A stretch of DNA of 64,000 nucleotides from Liquidambar formosana (lineage: Eukaryota > Streptophyta > Magnoliopsida > Saxifragales > Altingiaceae), in the NCBI GenBank assembly GCA_039720395.1, contig CM077829.1, positions 24,073,955 through 24,137,954 on the forward strand. Reading direction: 5' to 3'. The stretch's first letter is position 1. Every line of letters begins with the position of its first letter. The position numbers and the translations under genes were made by a program. Under the pieces are notes generated by a model, which had not been told where the DNA came from, made no database searches, and worked only from the letters and a program-made list of their open reading frames with translations. This document shows, piece by piece, positions 10,930 to 21,800 of this stretch.

Positions 10930-11105
10930 ATTACTGCGGTCCCAAAGGAACGGGACGTCATGCCGTATCTTCCTATCCTTTAATCCTAGGCTATGTACCC
11001 GAATAGAGGTTACTACGGTCCTATATAGGGATGTTTTGCTGTGTTTCCTCTTGAGGCTACTGCGGTCCCAGATAGGGATGTTTTACCGTGTTTCCTCTTA
11101 TTCCG
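10930..11105 (+). repeat. Tandem TACTGCGGTCCC...GGGATGTTTT repeats in LTR C
   Basis: Three imperfect units start near 10932, 11011 and 11058, each with a core TAC(T/G)(G/A)CGGTCC, then GGGA-GT and a CCGTGTTTCCTCTT-type tail. Inverse-complement versions occur in LTR B (about 7990-8130), showing shared descent of the two LTRs. Confidence 0.65.
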
Positions 11106-11920
11106 CACGCGAGGGCCCCGTATGACCTAGGAAGGATTTATTAGTTTAAAAGACTGATGTTATGGATTGCCGGATATGGCGGTTGATGATTATTGGCTTA
11201 TGAGGCCGTGATGTGGAAATTGGAAAGAATGATAATGAATTATAAATAACTTGAGTTATTTATTACCTTTTAAAAAAAAATAAAAAAGGGTGTTAGTATC
11301 AAATGATTTAAACTTCCACAGTTTATTTCGTTATACATGTATCAATTTTATTTACTGAAAATTATATTGCAAACTAATCAATGGTTTTGCAAGGTTCTTG
11401 AAAAGTATATAAACTATGGTTTTTAAAACCTTGGGGTTATTTTAAGAAATGTTTTCTTACTGAGCATGTAGCTCATACCCCCATAGTTTTCTTGCAGGTT
11501 ATATTTTCAAAACTAAGTTGACCTGGGTTTTGGGAGCACGTTGGCATGCTTGCATTCATGTAGAGACTATTTGAAATAAGCTTTGAGCCTAGACATGTAT
11601 TAATTTTAAATTCATGGCCTGTAATATATAATTAAATTAGTAGCGAAGTATATCTGAATGAGACCCATGTGACTATGATGTAGATGGTAGATTTCCTTAT
11701 TTTGGAATATTGTGTGGATGGCTGGAAATGCTTACAAATGTGTTTTCTACAGGTTTTATAACTAGTCGATAACTTGGTATGTCCTATTTACAGACGAGAC
11801 CATGCCGGATTTTCTAAAAATATTTTCAAAAGAATTATTTTTATTAAACATCCACCAAATTTGGCTTTAAAAGTGATTTTCTTGCTACTTAACTAACAAC
11901 CCCAATTTCGGGTCATTACA

Positions 11921-12489
11921 ATATGATTCATTCCCACCTCCAATTCCGGCTAAACAAATAAGGCCTAAAAGAGAAGGCAAATAATATTATTAATGATTAT
12001 AGCAGTAAGAGAATTCCAATTCTTGTATTTGTGCTCTCCAGAGCCTCCCTTCCAACATTCAAATTCTAGTGCAAAAAATTTATAGAATGGGACACACAAA
12101 TAATTGGAAATATTGATGGAGAGGGCAGATGATATTGAGTATTTGAATAAAATTTGCAGAACAACCTAAACTAAGTCTTGAGTCTTTGAATTATCTCCAA
12201 AATGCCTGACCTGCAGAAAATCACATGTGAAATCTAATTCAAATTTTAACAGGTGCTGTCCGATTGAAGTCTAATTTAATCAATAGGAAGGATTTGGCAA
12301 TAGGTTTGGAAATTTAATTTATTAAAAAAGAGTAACTTCTAAAAGGTTGGGTCTATAACATTACACTAATTAGGCAGAGAATTTGGATTAAATTTTAGAT
12401 AATTCAGAAAAAAAATTGGCAACAATGGATCCAATAACTTCACTAAACTAGCAACTCCTGAAATTAGATCATGTAGTTTTTTTTCTTTA
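11921..12489. other. Intergenic AT-rich stretch
   Basis: No gene, RNA or clear repeat was recognised beyond the first 50 bp, which appear to be the right flank of the sequence split by LTR C. Confidence 0.4.
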
Positions 12490-14452
12490 TTTGATGGAAA
12501 TTCCCGTTTTGAGGGCACTGATCAGGAGAACCCTAATGGCTAGGGCTTCTCTTGTCTTTTTCTTTCTCCTTGAAGTTAGGATTTCTGTTCACTTCCAAAT
12601 CATGGATCTTGAGTTGGGGGCTCCTAAGATCTGCTGCCCATGGGGTTTTTTGGGAACAAACACAATCTCTACTTGTCGTACAAGTGGTAAGTCAGAAACT
12701 TTGAAACCTTTTTTCGCGACAATGCTTAAACATGTGGTAGATTAACCAATTAATCAAATCCCCTCTCCCGCCATGATCAGTAATATGGTTACTATGAGGA
12801 TTAGTGAACAACCCAATCAAGAAAAATTGGTGGAAAGCAAGAACTAATCTTCTTGGAAGGCTTACTTTGCGAAAGGGCTTTAAACCTTTGACTTTAATGA
12901 AGTTAAAATCCAAGATTGCTTCCATATGGAAAACTAATGGCGAATGGAGAATGGTGCCCTAGGGAAAGGGTTTTTTGAAATTCATTTTTATCACTTGAAG
13001 GATATCAAGAAGGTATGGGTTGGAGGAAATTGGAATTTATTCCCTAGAGTCTTGAGGATATCTCAATGGAAGGACTTCAATCCTTGTAATCAGGTTTTGA
13101 CTCATTTGCAAGTTTGGGTTCGATTATATGGGCTCCCCAAAGAGTATTGGCACAGACAAAACCTTTTGGAAATAGCTAGAGGAGTGGGCATTCCTCTTCA
13201 GATAGACAAATCTACTTTTAATAAAGTCTTTGACCATTATGCTGGAGTGCAAGTTGAAATAGATCTTTTTGTTGCTCCTCCGGAAAGCATTCGAGTTGAG
13301 TGAAAAAGGTATAATTTCTTTGTTGATGCTTATTATGAGAATCTCCCTCCCATTTGCTCTCATTGCAAAATTGTTGGACATGATGTCTCTTTTCGTCGCT
13401 TTGCAAAAAATAAAGATGCTAGTATTCTTTTTACGATCGTGGGAAAAAACATAATGGCAGTGATTATAAACCTAACAGCCAGGGCCTTGAATATAGGCCT
13501 ATAAAGTCAGGGAATAATTTGGAGCATACAAAAGTGATCCACTTGGGAGATCATGATAATAGCAATAGGCATAATCAAAACCAACTTGTGGATGCTCAAA
13601 CCATGCCGATTGGTGTTTGATAATAAGTCTAAGAGAAATGATGGGCAATTTAAGTCTACATCAGTCAAGCCAAAGGGTGGTATTAGCACGTCCGCTATAG
13701 TTGGAGTTACTCCTATGGCTTCTAAAGTTATTTCTACTCGGAATGATATCCAAGGTACTAATCTTTTTAATGCTTCTAGTCTTACTGTTAATATTTCTCA
13801 TGTAAGTCCTACACCCAATTCTCTTAATAGGAAATGGAGGGATATTTTCAATGATGATTGTTTTAAAGACGAGAGAAATGGTCTTCCCATAACTAAGGAT
13901 TGCCCTGTTGATAAAGCTACAAGTGATTTTGCTAAACAAGTCCTTTTAGAAGAAACTACTATTCAGATTATGGAAAGTGTTGCTCAACATATTATTGAAA
14001 CTGCTGCTGATAAAATACTTGATAATGAAGAGATCAATTTTGCTACTATCTGAGATGTAGATGTACAAAATGTTGAGACTGAGGTAAGGAATACAAATCA
14101 GGATCAAAGGCGACCTATTGCTACTCAAGAAGATAGACAAAATGGTGAGACTGGGATAGGAGTTTCAACTCAGGATCAAGGGCAACCTATTGCTCCTCAT
14201 CAGGTTGCTACTACTTTTGAAGAATGTAACTTTCCTTCTTTTGTTCTTAAGCAAATCAATTTAGTCATTAAGGAGGTGAAAGACAAAAGGACTACTGAAA
14301 GACTCATTTATTCCTATTTTATCAAAGTCGCAACAAAAAAACACTTCGACAACAGGCCAAGCAAGACGTATACGTCCAATGTACCTCACCATTTTCGAGA
14401 CAGGAATTCTTCTAAAAACTCGAAGTATGAAGATTTTGTGCTTGACCGTTAG
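12490..14452 (+). pseudogene. LINE (L1-type) ORF1 remnant: DUF4283 plus zinc knuckle
   Basis: The diagnostic part is the DUF4283 domain of plant non-LTR retrotransposon ORF1. Upstream codons give LKSKIASIWKTNGEWRMVP. After a one-base shift near 12958 the frame reads LGKGFFEIHFYHLKDIKKVW and, further on, VWVRLYGLPKEYWHRQNLLE. An in-frame TGA lies at 13301-13303. The same frame then continues into NLPPICSHCKIVGHDVSFRR, a CX2CX4HX4C zinc knuckle whose last Cys has become Arg. The rest (13553-14052) is an open but variable C-terminal region, again after frame changes. No convincing ORF2 (endonuclease/reverse transcriptase) follows, so this is a truncated, decayed copy. Confidence 0.8.
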
Positions 14453-15175
14453 AGGTTTTGAATTTATATCCTCCTTGTGAACTGGAATATGACATTCTAT
14501 AAGTCACCAAAGCCCACACCTATCCTTTATCCTTTATTGTCTTTTTTCTTTATTTTATTTTCTTTTTTTTAATAAAATTTTTATATTAACTAAATAAAAA
14601 AATAAAAATTAGATCATGAAGTCAAAATTAAATTTTTTTAAAAAAAATCACAACCAAATATTTATATTTATCAGGTCAAAGTCTGTTAAACTTTTAGTCA
14701 TTTCCCAAATCTTCTCAAAATTTTTAGAGTCCTTTTTCTAAGAGGGCTGTTCATTTTGTCATTGTTTGATAAGTTTCCTTTTAGGTTTTTTTTTTTTAGT
14801 TTTTTTTTTTTTTAAATTTTTTTTAAAATTTTATAAGTTCCTTTTAGTTATAGGGCTTTTCATTGTTGTATGGAAAAAAAACATAAAAATAAAGGAGGTA
14901 GGCTGCCAGGCGGCCAAAAAATGAAAAAAGACTGATTTGATGGGGGTTAGTTGCTGATGTTGTTGGAATGTGAAAATGTGATCACGGTTCAAAGTACCCA
15001 AAGACTGCCAAGCTTAATAGTAATTGAAGGTAACAGACGAGCATGGCTCAGATTATAACTCTGAGTATAACAAGAAGATAAAAGTAGGGGCATTACCTCA
15101 TATATTCATTCTGAGAAATGACATTTTATTTACCATTAGGAAGTGGACCAGTGGAGCTTTGTAACCTTCTGATGC
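14453..15175. other. Intergenic AT-rich stretch downstream of TNL-1
   Basis: Long T/A runs (14556-14640, 14785-14835) and no recognisable gene. The last 100 bp contain the probable 3' UTR and polyadenylation region of the minus-strand TNL-1 gene. Confidence 0.4.
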
Positions 15176-15739
15176 TTAGAAGAACATAGAGAGAGGGCGC
15201 ATGACAGTGGGGATTTGTATCCTTCTATGATGCCTAGAAGAACAACGAGGGATCAGCTCTTTTATTTCAGAATCCACCTGGTCATGTTGCCGGTATAATA
15301 AGTGGACACCACACTTTTTCACCGGAATGTGTGGTGTAATCATCACAGAAACACTCAATTCATCCCCTTCTTCCATTTCATTTTTAAACCTCCAGCTCAT
15401 ATCTTCATAATCATCGCGTTCCATTTGATTCTCAAACCACCAATAGCTAAGCCAAATCATATCTTCCCCAATTTTGCTTGAAAAGAAAAAGACTTTTGGG
15501 TCATAAACCCAATTAAATATCTTTGTTTCATTGATGATGGCAATACGAGGACATACAATGTAATCTTCAGAGCATTCTTCCCATGCATAAACAGCACAGA
15601 TAATAAAGCCTACAATCTTACGACCTTGGAGTGGAGGCACATTAAAAGTTATTGAACCACCCTTACTTTGATGGTTGAAGCAGCTTGGAATCTCACCCCC
15701 TGGAAGAAAAATGCTGTAAATACCATTTTCAGAGAGTCC
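15176..15739 (-). CDS. TNL-1 exon 5: C-JID (post-LRR) domain and stop
   Basis: After AACAG the exon opens with GLSENGIYSIFLPGGEIPSC. GGEIP-x-x-F is the signature start of the C-JID / post-LRR jelly-roll domain of TNLs. It continues through VGFIICAVYAWEE and VKKCGVHLLYRQ, a typical GVH.LY motif, to a TAA at 15178-15176. Confidence 0.88.
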   Translation of the reverse strand, partial: GLSENGIYSIFLPGGEIPSCFNHQSKGGSITFNVPPLQGRKIVGFIICAVYAWEECSEDYIVCPRIAIINETKIFNWVYDPKVFFFSSKIGEDMIWLSYWWFENQMERDDYEDMSWRFKNEMEEGDELSVSVMITPHIPVKKCGVHLLYRQHDQVDSEIKELIPRCSSRHHRRIQIPTVMRPLSMFF

Positions 15740-15767
15740 CTGTTCCAATAAAATCATGATGTTAGGG

Positions 15768-15820
<53 letters not shown>

Positions 15821-18800
15821 GGGTAGAACCTGGAGGGGACCAATCCTTAATGTTGATGTTAGATTGTTGATCATATTCACATGAACACGTGCTAGGGATA
15901 CTTCTGTGGACAAACCAAGAGTTCCCATTAGCTCTTCAACAATTTCCACTCCTATGGGTTCCAACTTGAAAAAACCCTCAATCTCAACCAATTTATGGCA
16001 ACCATCAAGACTCAAAGCTGTGATATCATTGCAGTTTGCTAAGTTTATTCTTTCCAACGATGTGCAACCCATTGCATGTAATGCCACTGACCTTGACTGA
16101 AGATCTGGTACTGACTGAAGCCTTTTACAGTCACTCAACCAAAGGTAACGGAGCTTAGGAAGGAGACCAATGCTAGCTGGTAAGCTAGAAAAGTTGTTGT
16201 CACATAGGTTCAAATCAGCTAATAGGGGCAAATTCTGAAACTCATCAGGAATCATGCCATCAGACAAGTTGCAGTAGCGGAGATCTAATTCTTTTAAAGA
16301 AGCCGGTAGAGAACTAATGAAAATTGGTCTTTCTATTAGTGATGGTGATGGTTGACATCCATAAAAAGACAAGCTTGTGAGCTTTTTCAAATATGCAATA
16401 GTTTTCGGTACTCGACTTATTGCAGTTCCACTTGCTTCAAGCACAACCAAAGATTCCATATTCCCCAATTCCTCTGGCAACTCATCAAGTTTTGAGCAAT
16501 ATGAGATAATAAGATTTTCCAATGATTTCAGGGCACAAATGCTTCTTGGAAGATTCTTAAGGTTTCTGCAATATCTCAAATTCAAGGTGACAAGTTTGTT
16601 GAGATGTCCAATGGACTCATGAACCTCAACTAAACCAGTACAATCTTTAAGCATCAGTACTTCAAGACTGGGAAGCCCTTTGAAGTTGGGGGTTCTGGTG
16701 AGCTTGTGGGAATGGCTGAGATTAAGGAATTTCAGCTTTTCCAGAAACTGTCATAAAATGGGGGGAAGTGTAAATTAATTTGTCTAAAAAAATATATGAA
16801 TTTTGTTCAAAGAGGGTAGAAAAGTAATGTCATTACCTCTACTTCCTCCCAAACTTGTTTAAGGCTACTATAGCGCATGTCTAGAGCAACCACATTCTCC
16901 AGATGAAGATCAGCTGGCATTGATTCCAAAGGGCATTCACGCCAACACAACCATCTTAACCTCTTTGAAATATGTTCAAAGGATCCAGTGAGGTTTACTT
17001 TGTTGAGTTGAAGTAGTCTTAATCTCTTCATTTTTCTGAATGCTTTAGTGCTGAATTCATAATATCTTGGCTGGTTTAGACTGAGGCCTTCCACTACATT
17101 TGTACCCTGATAAATAAAACATTAGATTAATAAAAGAACATCTGCGAATGGTATGTGAACTTTCATTTGATAATTAACAAATTAATTATTCAAAATTTTG
17201 AAGGTTTTGCATTGCTGCCATTTTTTATCACAACTCTTGTTTGTTTGTTTGTTTGTTTGTTTTTTACTCTTTCCATTTGATCCTTTCGCCTCTTTCATTT
17301 TCTCCCCCTAACAAAAAGGGAAAATGGAAATGAACAGACGCCCCACTAGCCAGATGCACAAACACAATACACAAACTTGTATGTCCAAGAGAGTGGGACA
17401 ATAATAGATGTACTTAGGAGCGAAGCCAAGGAAACTACCTCAGGTTAGGCAACTTATTACAACTTGTTACGTTTTAGTGATCACTGTCAACTTAATACCA
17501 TATAAAGGATATTGTTTGTCAGCTTATTACAATTGATTGTATTCATACTTCAAAAGGACTACTAATTTCCTTTATTGGGTATTAATTTGGGAAATGATCA
17601 TCCAAAGAGCAAAATATTAAGAATTTTATGTATTTATTTTTTTTTGGAAATTTTCAGGTGGGGCATTCACCCCACCTGCTTGTTCTTTGGCTTTGCCTTG
17701 GACGTACTTTCATGACAGCAGAACCCATTGAAAACGTATCGCAATTACTAATACGAACCATTCTGTGCTTATTTAGTTTCTGTCAACACTGAAGTACGTT
17801 TGTTTATCATGACAGCAATCCTTCGAACACAAAGTGGCTCAGATCAATGAATTTGAATTGTATTGGAGGCAATTTTTGGTGCATGGACTGATTAAGGGGA
17901 TTTCCTTCACATACACCAAAGCCAAGCCAAAATGCATGCCATATGTCCCTTAATGGCATGATGAATGGGAAGGTTGCCAAGACGCCTTGCAAATAAGGGG
18001 CATATGGCACTTATTTGAGCCCTTTAGTTTTCTTCTCCTTCCATTTTTTATATTTATATTTATATTTATATTTTATTTTTCTGTCCATAATAAGAATTAA
18101 AACCATGATCCCCACCCTATCCTTTCAGATGCCATATATCACTATAGCATAGTGGTTTTAGCCTGCTTAATGTTATGATGCATTGTTTTTTTTTTTTATC
18201 CACAAAAGAGATAATATATTAATATTAAAAGAGATTACACCCAAAGCCCAATTGCAAAAGCAACCCCCAAACTAGAATGACTGAAAAACTCCAAAGCACC
18301 CCCACTAAAAACCACACCCCAAACCACAGATGCATTGTGCTTGAAAATCAATCTAAAATTATTTAGTAAACAAAATTTACATGAACATGAATGCTTATAT
18401 TCCCATCCCCCCCCCCCCCCCCCCCCCCCCCTTTCTTTTTCTCTAGAATGATAACAAAAAAAGTTCAAGGTTATGTCTCTTACCGTTTTATCTGTCAATG
18501 TATCACAAGCCTCTTCACAACGCCACACTCTGCTACGTTTTCCGGGCTCCTTCGGACACTCTTGGCGAACAATTTCCCTTCCCATATCTCGAATCAAATC
18601 ATGCATCATAAACTCATTGTAATATCCGATTTCTACAAGACTCCTCTTAATGAGGGTATCAATTCCATCAATCGCGAAGGAATCATGACAACCATCCAAA
18701 ATGCTAATTACGTAGTCTTTATCCTTTCCAATAAAGAAGCATGCTATATCAAGGAATAAATTCTTCTGTGTATCATCTAAAGAATGAAAACTTATTTCAA

Positions 18801-21800
18801 GTATTTTTTGAATATTTGCATCAGGATATGCTCTCAGTTTCTCCAATCTACTTTTCCATACATGTACACTACTGCCAGACAAAGACGAACCCAAAACTAT
18901 AAGAGCTAATGGAATACCTCTAGCATAACGCACTACACTTTCTGCAAACTCCATGTACTCTTCCTTAGGATGCCACTGGTTAAAGGCATTTATACTTAGG
19001 AGCCGTAGAGATTCTTCTTTATACAACTCCTCAACCTGATATTGCTGATACATTCTAGATGGTTCTAGCAGATTCTTAATTCTAGTCGTTATTATTATTC
19101 TACTCCCCGACAGAAGCCAATGATAATTTCCAAGTATTTTATTTATTTGCTCCAACTTATCCACATCATCAAGAACAATAAGAATCCTCATACTGCATAG
19201 TCGTTCTTCAATCACTTTGAGTCCTCTATCCTCAATGTATATCTTCTCATGCTTTTCCTTTAAGATTTCAAAGAGAAGTTGATTTTGGAAACGAACTATG
19301 CCCTTGGGATCAGAATTTTCTCTGACATTTTTAAGAAAGCAGCTACCTTCAAATTTTGGGAAACATATGTTATAAACTTCCTTAGCAATGGTCGTCTTGC
19401 CTATTCCACCCATGCCATAAATCCCAACTATGCGAACATCGATTGCCTCATCATATAACAATGATATCACTGTGTTTGCACGAGAATCTAAACCAACAGG
19501 GTTGAGAGCAGTGCTCAATCTTTTGCGATCAAGTTTATCTGAAATATCCTTTACAATTTTATCAATAATCATTGACTCATGCCTGCAAATCATAAACAAA
19601 AGGGAACTAAGAGTACAGCAAACACACAGTCAACTGGGACAAGCAGTAAAATTAAGCCCGAAGATACTAAGATTCATGCAGTAAGTTTAATGACATTTAG
19701 TTTTAGCCATTTCAACTAATGTATTAATAAAACAATGCAATCAAAAATCAATCCTCAACTGAAAAAAATGCAATAACTATATGTTATGTACTTTGTGTTT
19801 ACGCATTAACTTCTAGAGCAATCAAATGCAGGCATGTGGCATGATCGAGCAAGAAGCAACATGTGGTCCGATCACATGATGACAAAATCAAGATTTGAAT
19901 TGATCAAAGGTCAAACGGTCAAACCTAACTTGACTAGTAGCCCTCAAGGTCATATGTGGGTCACGTGCTAGGCACGAGCTTGTCGCGTGACTCCTTGAGT
20001 GTTTCCGTGATAATGAGCAGTCCCCTTACCCTAGAAAAACTGAGGAGGGAAGTCCCAACGCTCAAATACCTACCTCAATGATGGAGTACTCTTCCACCTC
20101 ACAGTTGACAAGAAGTAAAATCTCCAAAAAGTACGATGCCATGATGCTTAATGCCTGCCTGTTTGGGAGCGGGACCGAGGGAGCTCAATGCAAACCTAGG
20201 TATTTCAGCTGCGAGCCCACCTCGGTATTTTGCTAGAGTTGCGTTTAGCCTTTTGGTGCTGCTGCTCCCCTGCCAGACGAGTTCATATGCTCTGTTTTTC
20301 CAGTCTTTGTTTATTGCACGTGCTGTTTTTCTTAGTTTTCTTGGCAATTGCTTGGGCTGTTTGTTCTCTGCTTCTCTGGTGTCTGATGGATCTGTGCTTT
20401 TGTTTTCCTATTTCGGCTGGGGTGTTTTCCTTCTGCTGTCTGTGGATGCACACTTTTCCCAAATCCCAATTTATAATATATCTCACCTTTTGCTGATAAA
20501 AAATATAAAAAATCCAACCGCGAGGACATCAAAAGGTGATCTCGCTCATACTGGTGTAACTCGAGCTATTGGTTTGGTGATAAGAGAGGAAGCTGATTGA
20601 GTTTTTTCTTCTTTTTTTTTTTTGGATGAGCAAACCGCGAATATTATTAAGAGAATAGGTAGATACAAAAAAGCAGGAGAGAAAAACAGGGGAGAAAACA
20701 ACACCAACCCCCACACCAACAGGAAGCTGATTGAGTTGGAAGGCACTTGGGGGCAACGGGCTTGCAACCCTTTTACCTCGGCATATTGGGGGGCTTTGAC
20801 GAAGACAATGTGTCAATAATACCTGTTAAGTTCACCTACCCTCCGAGAGGTCACATCACCTCTTCTCTATATAAGATCAAAAAGCACTCATTTGGACAGG
20901 GATTGATATAGAAGAATTCAAGAAGGCAAGAAACCCCATTTATTCTTGAGATAGTTCACTAGATCCTATGAATCATGGAGCTGCATGAAATCCACATTTT
21001 ATAGATTCCTAAGCTACTGCTAGGCTCGCCTCTTATTTCTACCCCTAGATTACTCCTCTACTAATTCCTGGTACCTCAATACTTGAACCTTCATGTCACC
21101 TCAAGTGGCCAGCCTCCTTGACAGAAAACCCCCTCTATTGTAGTCGAAAGTCAATCAAAGAAAAATAAACAAAAGAAAGGACAAAGAGAGAAAATGTCTT
21201 GAAATTATCCATATGGTCAGTGGCTAGCTAATTAGTACTTACAACAGCTATTTTATCAATGAAATTATAAACAATTAGATGACCAATCTAAAAAATGTTA
21301 ACAATTTGATTAGTGGTGCAATAACGCAAACTACCATGACTAGAATACGCTATAAGCTCTTCGTCTTGGTGTCTCAACATCTCGGCTTATATATTGAGTA
21401 ATATCTTACTGTTTTATTTATACATACATTTTGTTTTATTTATTGTAATTTATTTGGTTAATTTATTTATCCATTTATTTGTTTGATTAACTACTAGGAC
21501 TATTTGTTAGGTTAATCATTTGATTGTTTAATTTCATTAATAAAATGACCGTTAAAAATATTAATTATTCAATGACCATCGATGAAGAGGGCAATTTTTG
21601 TTACCAAGTTAACATGACTTAAACACATACACCCAAAGTGGCAAGACCAATTTGTCACTATAATTAATTGACCATTGTAATTTTATTTCAATCAATTTAA
21701 TAATCCACTTTCTTTTCTCTCTTTTTTTGGCTAAGTTTCCGCTTATTAGTACTATTATTTTATATTTATTTATATTTTGATAGCATTACCGCCATTATTA

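Larger units (their letters stand above)
9456..11920 (+). mobile_element. Ty3/Gypsy-type solo LTR C (about 2.4 kb)
   Basis: The right end TTTCGGGTCATTACA is a typical Gypsy LTR terminus. The left end is either TGTGAGGATC at 9456, supported by imperfect flanks ATATT/ATATG, or TGTTACGGC at 9484. Inside, in order, are GTCGAC/GACGTC palindromes (9730-10160), GTAAAATGACCCTTTTGCCC, a TATATAA box (10214-10220), a GA-rich leader and tandem TACTGCGGTCCC repeats (10930-11105). No primer-binding site, gag or pol adjoins either side, so it is a solo LTR. Confidence 0.6.
17107..18483. other. TNL-1 intron 2
   Basis: Aligns by eye with TNL-2 intron 2 (17120-18340 against about 25690-26560). It contains a (TTTG)n run near 17235-17262 and a retroelement tail insertion at 18187-18328 that TNL-2 lacks. 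No coding was recognised; the open frame at 17807-18010 is intronic. Confidence 0.6.

Noticed and set aside
15740..15829. Coding Ser-Leu repeat in TNL-1
   Set aside because: Good splice sites flank it, the spliced junction matches the usual TNL exon boundary before GGEIP, and TNL-2 has a non-multiple-of-three version; treated as intron.
18391..18759. Plus-strand 122-codon ORF over the poly(C) tract
   Set aside because: Antisense to TNL-1 exon 2 and dominated by the homopolymer.
20099..20600. Protein-coding genes from long open frames on both strands (149 and 82 codons)
   Set aside because: They lie in TNL-1 intron 1 within LINE-like 3' sequence, overlap on both strands and show no recognisable domain.
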